Assembly: GCA_031279675.1 (NCBI GenBank) | Contig: JAITIB010000040.1 | Span: 1 to 34,280 of the forward strand | DNA length: 34,280 bases | Source: Puniceicoccales bacterium | Lineage (GTDB): Bacteria > Verrucomicrobiota > Verrucomicrobiia > Opitutales > UBA953 | Direction of reading: 5' to 3' | Shown here: one piece after another, positions 8,215 through 16,295 of the stretch | Numbering within the stretch: the stretch's first letter is position 1 | Layout: the number at the start of each line of letters is the position of its first letter | Made by a program: the position numbers and the translations under genes | Notes under the pieces: generated by a model | Database searches by the model: none | Told to the model about the DNA's origin: nothing | The model's input: the letters and a program-made list of their open reading frames with translations, nothing else

Positions 8215-9138
8215 ATGAAGTCATCCCATCATTCCACCACGAAAGCGCACGCTTTCGGAAAATCCGCCCTTTTCGCCGCCGCTCTTTCAGCGGCCAGCGT
8301 CTGCGGGCTCCAAGCCGACGACACCGTCACGGGAACCCGCGAGTTCAAGGAAGCCAAGGAACTTGACGGCGAAGGCACGCTCTGGATCGCGCGCGATTCC
8401 GTGCTGAAGTTCACCGGTGAAAAGGCCACGATTGAGCGCATCATCGAGATCCAGCCCTCCGGGCGGCGCCGCCACGGCTTTGGCATCATCGAAGTTGCCA
8501 ACCCCAAGGCGGAGCTCACCGTGAAGGTGCTCCTCGGCAACAACGAATACGGAGTGTTCCGCCGCACCGAAAAACGCGGCCCCGGCACCCTCATCCTTTC
8601 CGGGGACGAGGACAACAGCGGCGCCAAGCTCGTCGTCCGCGAAGGCACGGTCGTCCTCGCCAAGGCCAGCGACAACGGCACCCACGCCCAGGGCGGCACC
8701 GGATTTCTCGAAATCTACGGGGACAAGGAAAAGGGCACCCTCGGCACCCTCCGCATCGGGGGCACGGGAGGCGATCAGATCGCCGATGACGGCAACATCA
8801 TCATTAACGGCGGCGTCCTCGACTGCAACACCCACGCCGAGTCGGTCAACTCCCTGAGCGCCACCGACGCCACTTTCCAGTTCGCCTTTGGCGGGGCTGC
8901 GGGCAAGACTGGCACGCTCTCCGTGACCGGGGAGGAAGCCTTCTCCGCAAAGGGGAAAAACACCGTCGTCCTCGCCAGCGCCAGCTCATGGGCCGCCGGC
9001 AGATACGATCTCTTCGTCGCGAGCGAGGAAATCCCCAATGACTACTTCAAAACCTTCAGCCTGAGCGACGTTCCGAATGGGAAACTTGAGCTCGACGCCA
9101 AGAAGAAGACCATCCAGCTGGTCATCGAAAAGAAGTAA
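8215..9138 (+). CDS. Secreted protein with an autotransporter-associated beta-strand motif
   Basis: This 307-residue protein has a Sec signal peptide; the hydrophobic core FGKSALFAAALSAASVCG is probably cleaved after GLQA. The mature part is rich in Gly, Thr, Asp and short beta strands. The segment GPGTLILSGDEDNSG followed by LVVREGTVVLAKAS matches the autotransporter-associated beta-strand repeat, which is abundant in Opitutaceae. There is no C-terminal beta-barrel and no PEP-CTERM tail; the protein ends IQLVIEKK, so it is probably released or held by other means. The ATG at 8215 gives a good signal peptide; the longer open frame upstream overlaps rsmE. A strong terminator follows. Function unknown. 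Confidence 0.85.
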   Translation: MKSSHHSTTKAHAFGKSALFAAALSAASVCGLQADDTVTGTREFKEAKELDGEGTLWIARDSVLKFTGEKATIERIIEIQPSGRRRHGFGIIEVANPKAELTVKVLLGNNEYGVFRRTEKRGPGTLILSGDEDNSGAKLVVREGTVVLAKASDNGTHAQGGTGFLEIYGDKEKGTLGTLRIGGTGGDQIADDGNIIINGGVLDCNTHAESVNSLSATDATFQFAFGGAAGKTGTLSVTGEEAFSAKGKNTVVLASASSWAAGRYDLFVASEEIPNDYFKTFSLSDVPNGKLELDAKKKTIQLVIEKK

Positions 9139-9184
9139 TCGCGTGCCTCTTTTCGCCACGGCGAAAATGCCCGCCGCAAAAACA

Positions 9185-9215
9185 CCCCCGGTCGAAACAC
9201 CGGGGGCGTTTTTTT
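9185..9215. terminator. Bidirectional terminator
   Basis: The arms CCCCCGGT (9185-9192) and ACCGGGGG (9199-9206) enclose the loop CGAAAC. On the plus strand CG and seven T follow, ending the secreted-protein gene. On the minus strand the hairpin is followed by TGTTTTT, serving the obg gene that ends at 9248. Both neighbouring genes converge here. Confidence 0.88.
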
Positions 9216-9247
9216 CCAAGATATCAGCAAGGACGCCGCCGCGCGCC

Positions 9248-10243
9248 TCATTCCCCTTGCAAGCGCTGGCGAAGCCGCGCCTTCAACTCCTCCAATCCCA
9301 AACCGCCAAGGCAGGAGACCGGAAGCACCTCCACCTTGTGCCTTCGCTTGAAAGCCGTGAGATTCCGCGCCGCCGCCGGAACATCCATCTTGTTCGCCAC
9401 AACCAAACGGGGCTTCCCCGCCAACGCCTCCGAGTAAAGCTCCAGCTCGCGCGACAGGCACGCATAGTCTTCCGCCGGTTTGCGCCCGTCCACACCCGCC
9501 ATGTCGATCAGGAACAACAGCAGACGGCACCGCTCGACATGGCGCAAAAACTCATGCCCCAGACCCCTGTTCTCGTGCGCCCCCTCGACAAGCCCGGGGA
9601 TGTCGGCAAGGAAAACGCGTCCGTCCTCCATCTCCCCGTAATGGATGACCCCCACGTTCACGTGCAGCGTCGTGAACGGATACGCCGCCACCTTCGGATG
9701 CGCGTGCGTAAGGCGCCCCGTCAGCGTGGACTTGCCCGCGTTCGGGAATCCCACGAGGCCGACGTCGGCAATCGTCTTCAGCACAAGGCGGAAGTCTCCC
9801 GTCCGCCCCGGCTTGCCCGGCGTCGTCTTGCGCGGCGCCTGGTTTACGGAGCTCTTGAAGTTGATGTTGCCCAACCCGCCGCGCCCGCCTTCAAGCAAAA
9901 CCACGCGTTCCCCGTGCGCGACGACCTCCGCGACCACGCGACCCGTCTCCAAATCCACCACCTGGGTCCCCGGAGGCAGGGGCAGGATGCAATCCGCCCC
10001 GTTCGCGCCATGCCGGTTGCGGCCCGCGCCCGGCGTCCCGTTTTTGGCATTCCAATGGGGCTGGAAACGATACTTGGACAAGTCGCCCTCGTTCTCGTCG
10101 CACACGAGGACAACGTCCCCGCCCCGTCCCCCGTCCCCACCATCCGGCCCGCCTTTCGGGATGAATTTTTCGCGACGGAAACTGAGGCAGCCACTCCCGC
10201 CGTCACCAGCCCTGAGAAAAACATTTGTCTCGTCTATGAACAT
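9248..10243 (-). CDS. obg: Obg/CgtA ribosome-associated GTPase
   Basis: This 331-residue GTPase is involved in late 50S assembly and stress control. The Gly-rich Obg fold occupies about 1-158 (MFIDETNVFLRAGDGGSG, GGDGGRGGDV, GGRGGLGN). The GTPase domain shows G1 GFPNAGKST (165-173, Lys171), switch I YPFTTL, G3 DIPGLVEGA and G4 NKMD. There is no C-terminal OCT extension, as in short Obg proteins. I chose the ATG giving MFIDETNV because Obg proteins begin this way; the upstream extension has no family similarity. The gene converges on the secreted-protein gene and diverges from sufD, with 159 bp between the starts. Confidence 0.95.
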   Translation of the reverse strand: MFIDETNVFLRAGDGGSGCLSFRREKFIPKGGPDGGDGGRGGDVVLVCDENEGDLSKYRFQPHWNAKNGTPGAGRNRHGANGADCILPLPPGTQVVDLETGRVVAEVVAHGERVVLLEGGRGGLGNINFKSSVNQAPRKTTPGKPGRTGDFRLVLKTIADVGLVGFPNAGKSTLTGRLTHAHPKVAAYPFTTLHVNVGVIHYGEMEDGRVFLADIPGLVEGAHENRGLGHEFLRHVERCRLLLFLIDMAGVDGRKPAEDYACLSRELELYSEALAGKPRLVVANKMDVPAAARNLTAFKRRHKVEVLPVSCLGGLGLEELKARLRQRLQGE

Positions 10244-10402
10244 GCCGCCAAGGAAATGAAATCCGGCGGCGGCGAAACAAGAAACTTCGCGCGCCCGCAA
10301 TGTCCGCCCGGGACGTGCCCGCCCGGGCGAAGTTTGTTTTTGCGCACGGCTCCCGCGCCCACATGCTGGGGCGGATTTTCACCCTTTCGCGCCTTCGAGA
10401 CC

Positions 10403-11761
10403 ATGCCCGCAACAATCCTCTCCTCCGACACTTTTGCCACACAGGCCAACGCCACCGCAGCGCCCGCGCTTGCCGCGCTCAAGCGTGAGGGATGGGAACG
10501 GTTCCAATCACTCCCATGGCCGTCGCATGACGATGAGCGGTGGCGTTTTGCGACCATCGCCCCGGCCTCGGACATTGGTGCGTTTGCGCTGCCATGCGCC
10601 CCCGACACCGCCCTGGCGGCGGCGCTTGAGGCGCGCTCGTGCCTTGTCAGGACGGTGGCGGCGAAGCTTGTTTTTGTGAACGGGCACCCCTCCGGTGGCA
10701 TCGCCACGGATGCCCGGCTCGCGGCGCGCGGAGTCGTTTTTGAACCGCTGGACGAGGCCATGCGGCGGCGTCCCGGATGGGTCGCGGAGCACTTGCTCAA
10801 GGCTGGCGCGACGCTCGGGAGTGAGAAGTTGCTCGCGCTTCATCAGGCATACACCCAGGGCGGATACGTTTTGCACGTTCCCGACGGCGTCACCCTTGAA
10901 CACCCGGTCGCGGTTTACCAATGGCACACGGGAGACGGCGTGGCGGTTTTCCCCCATGCGCTCATCGTGGCAGGGAAAAATTCGCGCGTGGACGTGGTTG
11001 ATTTTCACCTCTCGGCGGACGCCACCGGGAGCATACTGGCAGTGTCCGCCGCGGACATTTACGCGGGGGAGGGCGCGCGCGTTTCGCGCACCGTCGTCCA
11101 GCAATGGAGCCCGCACGGGATATCGCACCAGATCGACAACGCGAGCGTCGAACGCGGCGGACAGGCGGTTTCCATCTCGGTGAATCTCGGGGCCAGGCGC
11201 GCGCGCATGGAAAATGCCGTCCGCCTCGACGGCACCGGCGCGGATGCGCGGCTCTACGGGTTGACGGTGGCGGAGGGCAGACAGGAGTTTGACCAGCGCA
11301 CCCTGCAAATCCACAACGCCGGGGGCGCGACATCGGATTTGCTCTACAAAAACGCCCTGCTGGATTCGGCGCGAACCCTGTTCTCGGGACTCATCCGCGT
11401 GGCGCCCGGCGCCCAGGGGACGGACGCGTATCAGACAAATCGCAACCTGCTGCTCTCTCCGGACGCCGAGGCCAACTCACTGCCGGGACTGCAAATCGAG
11501 GCCAACGACGTGAAGTGTTCCCACGGCGCGACAACGGGCCAGCTCGACCCCGAGGAGCTTTTTTACATGCGCGCACGGGGCATCCCCAAGGACGCGGCGC
11601 ACGAGCTGCTCGTATTCGGATTCTTCGAGGAAATCATCAACAGGGTGGCAAACCCGGAGCTCGCCACCGCACTGCGCGAGTTCGTCCAAGCGAAATTTCA
11701 ACACACGACCGCCCGAAGCTGCGCCTGCTACTGGTGCACCGTGCTGCGCACAACCGCATAG
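10403..11761 (+). CDS. sufD: SufD-like Fe-S cluster assembly protein
   Basis: This 452-residue protein belongs to the SufB/SufD family, scaffold components of the SufBCD complex that builds Fe-S clusters in the cytoplasm. The C-terminal half carries the family beta-helix motifs, including GAQGTDAYQTNRNLLLS, EIEANDVKCSHGATTGQLD-like sequence (here LQIEANDVKCSHGATTGQLD) and FYMRARGI. The N-terminal part resembles SufD more than SufB (SLPWPSHDDERWRFATIAP). I chose ATG 10403, since similarity starts soon after it. No sufB, sufC or sufS lies within the window, so the gene is either separate from the rest of the pathway or an isolated unit. The C terminus is unusual, with three Cys in SCACYWC within 16 residues of the stop. 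Confidence 0.92.
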   Translation: MPATILSSDTFATQANATAAPALAALKREGWERFQSLPWPSHDDERWRFATIAPASDIGAFALPCAPDTALAAALEARSCLVRTVAAKLVFVNGHPSGGIATDARLAARGVVFEPLDEAMRRRPGWVAEHLLKAGATLGSEKLLALHQAYTQGGYVLHVPDGVTLEHPVAVYQWHTGDGVAVFPHALIVAGKNSRVDVVDFHLSADATGSILAVSAADIYAGEGARVSRTVVQQWSPHGISHQIDNASVERGGQAVSISVNLGARRARMENAVRLDGTGADARLYGLTVAEGRQEFDQRTLQIHNAGGATSDLLYKNALLDSARTLFSGLIRVAPGAQGTDAYQTNRNLLLSPDAEANSLPGLQIEANDVKCSHGATTGQLDPEELFYMRARGIPKDAAHELLVFGFFEEIINRVANPELATALREFVQAKFQHTTARSCACYWCTVLRTTA

Positions 11762-11794
11762 GGGAAAAATCCCGGCGGCGCGAACAGGCCCGCG

Positions 11795-12646
11795 TCACCG
11801 CGTCAAAGGCGCCAGCTGCTCACGACACCACCTGCCATTCTGCAGCGTGACCGCATCGGGATCGCCCACCGCGGCATGGCACTCGTCCTCGCAAACAATC
11901 CACCCCTCGTAATCGCGCAACACCAGCCACTCCGTAATCTGGTGAAAATCCAATTTGCCCGAACCCATTTGGGCCCAAGGCTCGGGCCCGTTCCCGGAAA
12001 AGTCCTTGTAGTGGACATGGTTAACAAGATGCGCCCACTTGCTCATCGTGGCGATGACGTTCATCCCGCCACGCGCAATGTGCCCGACGTCCGGCGTCCA
12101 GCCCGTGACAGCGGGATCAAGACTGTTCAGCACAACATCGTAGTCCTCCTGCGTGCGAATAATGGAATGCGGGGGACTGTTGGGGTGGAAACTGCAAACA
12201 ATGCCGGCATCCGCGGCGCGGCGCGACACGGCGTTGACATTCCTGGCAAGATTAAGACGCCGCTCCTGCAACTGGTGGCGCCCGCAGGGGCGTTGAACGG
12301 TGCCAAGGCGCGCACCGGGGAAATGCCCAAGCATGGCAATGGCATGGTCCGCCGCCGCACGCTCGGACTCGGACTCACGCTCCCCATTCCACCCGCAAGT
12401 CAACGACAGCGCGGCAAGCGTAAGCCCATGCGCCGCAAGCGCGGCCTTGAGCCTGAGCGGATCCTTGAAATCGCCGAGCCAGTAACCGGGAACATTCTCA
12501 AGCACCATCGGCTCGATGCCGTCAAAACCGGCCTGCGCGGCAACCCTTATCATGTGGTCCAGCCGATTATCGTAAGCAGCGCCGCTTCCCTGCATGAACC
12601 AGGTGTAAACCTCGGACGCGTATTGGATTTTTTTTGTGTCAGACAT
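11795..12646 (-). CDS. TIM-barrel sugar phosphate isomerase/epimerase family protein
   Basis: This 283-residue protein resembles the xylose isomerase-like TIM barrel (AP endonuclease family 2 fold; IolE-type). Recognisable segments are AAQAGFDGIEPMV near the start, CSFHPNS in the middle, TPDVGHIARGG with probable metal ligands Asp and His, HVHYKDF and, near the end, WIVCEDEC with a probable Glu ligand. No signal peptide is present. Such enzymes often act with Gfo/Idh/MocA dehydrogenases in sugar or inositol use, but none is adjacent here. The gene lies 30 bp downstream of nuoJ on the same strand and converges on sufD with a 33-bp gap. Substrate unknown. Confidence 0.88.
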   Translation of the reverse strand: MSDTKKIQYASEVYTWFMQGSGAAYDNRLDHMIRVAAQAGFDGIEPMVLENVPGYWLGDFKDPLRLKAALAAHGLTLAALSLTCGWNGERESESERAAADHAIAMLGHFPGARLGTVQRPCGRHQLQERRLNLARNVNAVSRRAADAGIVCSFHPNSPPHSIIRTQEDYDVVLNSLDPAVTGWTPDVGHIARGGMNVIATMSKWAHLVNHVHYKDFSGNGPEPWAQMGSGKLDFHQITEWLVLRDYEGWIVCEDECHAAVGDPDAVTLQNGRWCREQLAPLTR

Positions 12647-12676
12647 AATTGCGATAAACTGGGTTGTTTGAAAATT

Positions 12677-13219
12677 TCACGAATCCCCTCGGGCGTCCTC
12701 CGGCGCTTTTTCCGATGACGCAATGACAACCGCCCCCAGCAACGCCGCCGTCAACAAAACCCCCGTCAACAACAACGCCACCGCATAGTCACCACTCATC
12801 AACAACAGCCCGATCCGCCGCACCGGCAGCACAGGAGCCCCCGCAACACCACCCCCGAACGACGCCGCGCCGATTGCCGGAACGACCACCGCCAAAACCA
12901 ACGACGCCACCCCGACCGACCCACCCACCCGCAACAACGCCGCCCGCCGCCCACCCTCAACCTCAACCTCAACCTGCCGTGTCAGCATCACCGCAAACAA
13001 CGCCACCACGGACACCGCGCCCACGTAAACAAGCACCTGCGCAAAGGCCGCAAACTCCGCCCCGGCCCACAAATAAAACGCCGCCACCCCGACCCACGCC
13101 ACCGACAGCAAAAGGGCGCAATGCACGACATTCCTCAAAAACAACGCCACCGCCGCCACCACAAAGGCAGGCACGGCAATGGCAAACAACGACACAAGGA
13201 CTGGATCAATCTCCGGCAT
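12677..13219 (-). CDS. nuoJ: NuoJ, NADH-quinone oxidoreductase subunit J
   Basis: This 180-residue membrane protein of respiratory complex I has about five hydrophobic segments. The family signature is clear: FAAFAQVLVYVGAVSVVALF corresponds to the conserved TM3 region of NuoJ with its Tyr-Val-Gly-Ala core. I chose ATG 13219 (MPEIDPVL); an in-frame ATG at 13252 would add 11 residues (MLSVCAECFDA), and no clear Shine-Dalgarno decides between them. The gene is apart from nuoM and nuoN, which lie about 4.8 kb away on the other strand, and no nuoK, nuoH, nuoL or nuoI is adjacent. It may be co-transcribed with the TIM-barrel gene downstream. Confidence 0.87.
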   Translation of the reverse strand: MPEIDPVLVSLFAIAVPAFVVAAVALFLRNVVHCALLLSVAWVGVAAFYLWAGAEFAAFAQVLVYVGAVSVVALFAVMLTRQVEVEVEGGRRAALLRVGGSVGVASLVLAVVVPAIGAASFGGGVAGAPVLPVRRIGLLLMSGDYAVALLLTGVLLTAALLGAVVIASSEKAPEDARGDS

Positions 13220-13417
13220 GGCATCAAAACACTCCGCGCACACGGACAGCATTCACGCCCGTTAACAACAACAAAAAAACACGCCGCAAAAACCGCTTGC
13301 CAACACCACCCCGCCCGCACAGCCTCCGCCCCCCGTTTTTTCGACGGCGCACGGAAACCCGCGCGGCGCCGGAAAACCAACGCAACAACCAACAAATAAC
13401 CAATAAACAACCTCAAC

Positions 13418-13440
13418 CCTGCGCCGAGCAAGGCCGCAGG
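13418..13440 (+). promoter_or_regulatory. Leader hairpin just upstream of rpsA
   Basis: The arms CCTGCG (13418-13423) and CGCAGG (13435-13440) pair perfectly and end 15 bases before the rpsA start codon. The 3' arm holds the only AGG near the start, so folding could hide a weak ribosome-binding sequence. In other bacteria, S1 represses its own translation through structured leaders. That this hairpin does the same is an inference. Confidence 0.4.
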
Positions 13441-13455
13441 TCATCATCAAAAAAC

Positions 13456-15174
13456 ATGGCATCAGAAACTATGGAAAAACTGCTCAGTGAGAGCAACTTC
13501 GGCCCCCTCAAGGCCGGAACCATCATCAGGGGCATCATCACGGAAATCCGGCAAAACGACGTCATCGTGGACATCAACGGCAAGTCCGAGGGAGTCATCC
13601 CCCACAACGAATTTCCCGACATCAGCGCGATCCAAATCGGCGAGGAAATCGAGGTCTTCCTCGAAAAACTTGAGGACCGCAACGGCAACCCCGTCGTCTC
13701 CTACGACAAGGCCCAGCAGAAGAAAAACTGGGAAAACATCGCCGCCAACTGCACCGAAGGCTCCGTCGTCCAAGGGCGCGTCAAAGCCAAGGTCAAGGGC
13801 GGGCTCATCGTCTCCGTCGGCGTGGACGCCTTCATGCCCGCCTCCCAGATCGACGTGCAGCCCCCGAAAAACCTGGAGCAATACGTCGGGCAGACCTACG
13901 ACTTCAAAATCATCAAGATCAACGCCGAGCGCAAAAACATCGTCGTCTCCCGCCGCGAACTCATCGAGGAGCAACGCCACGAAAAACGCCGCGTCCTCCT
14001 CGACGAAGTCAAGCCCGGCACCAAGCGCAAAGGCGTCGTCAAGAACATCACCGACTACGGCGCGTTCGTGGATCTGGACGGCCTGGACGGCCTCCTCCAC
14101 ATCACCGACATGAGCTGGGGCCGCGTCTCGCACCCCAGCGAGCTCCTCAAGGTCGGCGAGGAAATCGAAATCATGATCATCGAGGTGGATCGCGACCGCG
14201 AACGCGTCTCGCTCGGCCTCAAGCAATGCACCACAAACCCCTGGGAAAACATCGAGCGCAAATTCCCCGCCGGCACCCGCATCAAAGGCAAGGTCGTCAA
14301 CCTCGTCAATTACGGCGCATTCCTCGAAATCGAGCAGGGCGTCGAAGGCCTCGTGCACGTCTCCGAACTCAGCTGGACAAAACGCATCTCCAAACCCAGC
14401 GAAGTCCTCAAGGTCGGACAGGAGCTCGAAGCCGTCGTCCTCAACGTCAACAAGGAAGAGCAAAAAATCTCCCTCGGCCTCCGCCAGCTCGAAGCCAACC
14501 CATGGGACATGGTGCGGCACAACTACCCCGCCGGCGCGCGCGTCCGCGGCAAAGTCCGCAACCTCACCAACTTCGGCGCCTTCATCGAGCTTGAGGAAGG
14601 CATCGACGGCATGGTGCACGTCTCCGACCTGAGCTGGACACGCCACATCAACCACCCGGGCGAAATCCTCAAGAAAGGCGAGGAAATCGAAGCCATCGTC
14701 CTCGACGTGGATGTGGACCAGCAACGCATCTCCCTTGGCATCAAACAAACCCAGGACGACCCATGGGCCGACATCGACCGCAAATACCGCATCGGCGACA
14801 TCGTCGAAGGCAAGGTGACAAAGATCACCAACTTCGGTGCCTTCGTCGAGCTCGACAGCGAGATCGACGGCCTCGTGCACATCTCGCAAATCGGCGAGGA
14901 GCATGTCGAAAAAATCAAGGACTTCCTCAAGATCGGACAGCAAGTCTCCGCGCGCGTGATCAAAATCGACCACGAGGAACGCCGCATCGGGCTCTCCATC
15001 AAGGCCGCCAATTACGACAGCGCGCAACTCCAGGCCGAAATCAACGCCTTCGACCGCATCAAGTCCCACACAGGGAACACCGGCACCGGCGCCAGCAACA
15101 CCGACAACAACAACACCGACATCAACAACCTCGGCGCCCTCCTCGACAAAGCCGAGAACGTCCCGCAACAATAA
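13456..15174 (+). CDS. rpsA: 30S ribosomal protein S1
   Basis: This 572-residue protein has six S1 RNA-binding domains, at about residues 19-85, 103-170, 187-258, 272-344, 359-431 and 447-518. Domains 3-6 carry the best-conserved pattern, with NYGAF, NFGAF or DYGAF in the first strands and GLVHVSELSW-like sequences. S1 recruits mRNA to the 30S subunit, which matters most for transcripts with weak Shine-Dalgarno sequences, such as most in this window. The tail (about 535-572) is rich in Asn, Thr and Gln. I chose the ATG giving MASETMEK; the open frame upstream antisense to nuoJ is not coding. A strong terminator follows. Confidence 0.97.
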   Translation: MASETMEKLLSESNFGPLKAGTIIRGIITEIRQNDVIVDINGKSEGVIPHNEFPDISAIQIGEEIEVFLEKLEDRNGNPVVSYDKAQQKKNWENIAANCTEGSVVQGRVKAKVKGGLIVSVGVDAFMPASQIDVQPPKNLEQYVGQTYDFKIIKINAERKNIVVSRRELIEEQRHEKRRVLLDEVKPGTKRKGVVKNITDYGAFVDLDGLDGLLHITDMSWGRVSHPSELLKVGEEIEIMIIEVDRDRERVSLGLKQCTTNPWENIERKFPAGTRIKGKVVNLVNYGAFLEIEQGVEGLVHVSELSWTKRISKPSEVLKVGQELEAVVLNVNKEEQKISLGLRQLEANPWDMVRHNYPAGARVRGKVRNLTNFGAFIELEEGIDGMVHVSDLSWTRHINHPGEILKKGEEIEAIVLDVDVDQQRISLGIKQTQDDPWADIDRKYRIGDIVEGKVTKITNFGAFVELDSEIDGLVHISQIGEEHVEKIKDFLKIGQQVSARVIKIDHEERRIGLSIKAANYDSAQLQAEINAFDRIKSHTGNTGTGASNTDNNNTDINNLGALLDKAENVPQQ

Positions 15175-15198
15175 CAGGACGCGCAACCCACCAGAAAG

Positions 15199-15229
15199 AC
15201 CGGCGTGCAAATCCCACGCCGGTTTTTTT
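15199..15229 (+). terminator. Rho-independent terminator of rpsA
   Basis: The arms ACCGGCGTG (15199-15207) and CACGCCGGT (15215-15223) pair over 9 bp and are followed by a run of T to 15229. The hairpin starts 24 bp after the rpsA stop and lies just before the 3' end of the convergent methyltransferase gene. Confidence 0.9.
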
Positions 15230-15234
15230 GCGCC

Positions 15235-16131
15235 TCAACCCCCGCAAACCCCCGCCAACGCCACCGCATGACGCTGCCGCACAGCCTCGAAAAGACACAC
15301 CGCGCCCGCCACGCCAACATTGAGCGAATCCGACAACCCAAACTGCGGAATGCAAATCCGCTCAACCCCCCGCCCCGGAACGCCGCCACAAAACCAACCC
15401 TCCGACAAACCATCCTTTTCGCTCCCCAACACCAACGCCACCGCGCCACGAAAATCCGCCTCCCAATAGACCCTCCCCGCCCCCGGCGCCGCCGCGAACA
15501 CCGCATACCCCCCCGCCCCAAGAAACGCGCGCACCTCGGCCACGGACGCCACCGCGCACGGCATCGAGAAAAGCGCACCCTGCGAAGCACGCACAACATT
15601 CGGATTGAAAATGTCCACCACCGCATCGCAACAAATGACCGCCGCGCACCCCGCCGCGTCCGCCGTCCGCAGGAGCGCCCCCAGATTGCCCGGTTTCTCG
15701 ACCCCCTCCACCACAAGCACGAGCGGCGGCCCCTCCAATCCCCCCCGCAGCACCACTCCCCCCAACGCCACCGGCCACATCCGCGCCACCCCCATCAAAC
15801 CATCCGCGCCCTCGCGCCCGCTCACCTTTTCAAAAACACCCGCGCTGACCTCAAACACAGGAACCCTCCCCCTGCGCGCCTCCCCAACCAACGCCACCGC
15901 CGCGGAAGCATTCTTGAAAAACCCCGGACAATAATAAATCCCATCCACAATGCCGCCCCGCGCACCAGCCCCCAGCGCCCGCGACAATTCGCGCAAACCC
16001 TCCACAAGGAACAACCCCGCCTCCCGCCTCCCCGCGCGCTCGCGAAGCCGGGACAAGGCCAGAACACGAGGATTCTGCCTGCTGGTGATAACAGGACGGA
16101 CGCCACCGACGGCATTCTCATTGCTACTCAT
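15235..16131 (-). CDS. TrmH-family (SpoU) RNA 2'-O-methyltransferase
   Basis: This 298-residue protein has a small N-terminal substrate-binding domain (about 10-90; RQNPRVLALSRLRERAGRR and LFLVEGLREL) and a SPOUT methyltransferase domain. The three SpoU motifs are visible: VVEGVEKPGNLGALLRTADA, LVLGSEKDGLS and SLNVGVAGAVCLFE. Members methylate ribose 2'-OH in tRNA or rRNA with S-adenosylmethionine; the target here cannot be told. I chose the ATG giving MSSNENAV, since the upstream extension lacks family similarity. It converges on rpsA. Confidence 0.92.
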   Translation of the reverse strand: MSSNENAVGGVRPVITSRQNPRVLALSRLRERAGRREAGLFLVEGLRELSRALGAGARGGIVDGIYYCPGFFKNASAAVALVGEARRGRVPVFEVSAGVFEKVSGREGADGLMGVARMWPVALGGVVLRGGLEGPPLVLVVEGVEKPGNLGALLRTADAAGCAAVICCDAVVDIFNPNVVRASQGALFSMPCAVASVAEVRAFLGAGGYAVFAAAPGAGRVYWEADFRGAVALVLGSEKDGLSEGWFCGGVPGRGVERICIPQFGLSDSLNVGVAGAVCLFEAVRQRHAVALAGVCGG

Positions 16132-16235
16132 GGGCAAACCACAAAACACATCCCCAACCACACAGCAATCAGTCAAATTCCCCACCCCGTCCACACACAC
16201 CAACCCACCGCGTCCAGATTGGTCTTCAAAGAAGA

Positions 16236-16262
16236 GGCACGGGTGTTTCTCTCACCCGTGCC
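16236..16262 (-). terminator. Probable terminator of the PEP-CTERM gene
   Basis: The arms GGCACGGGTG (16236-16245) and CACCCGTGCC (16253-16262) form a perfect 10-bp stem with a 7-base loop. It lies 34 bp past the stop of the minus-strand PEP-CTERM gene and is followed on that strand by the T-rich TCTTCTTTG. The T tract is interrupted, so strength is uncertain. Confidence 0.65.
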
Positions 16263-16295
16263 CTGCTTATTTTCACACAACAAGCCTTTTGAAGC

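Noticed and set aside
12874..13455. Upstream in-frame extension of rpsA
   Set aside because: It is Pro/Thr-rich, lies antisense to nuoJ, and S1 similarity begins at MASETMEK.
13462..15210. 582-codon minus-strand frame opposite rpsA
   Set aside because: It mirrors the repeated S1 domains on the other strand, giving repetitive Asp/Val/Phe-rich sequence without domains; rpsA is certain.
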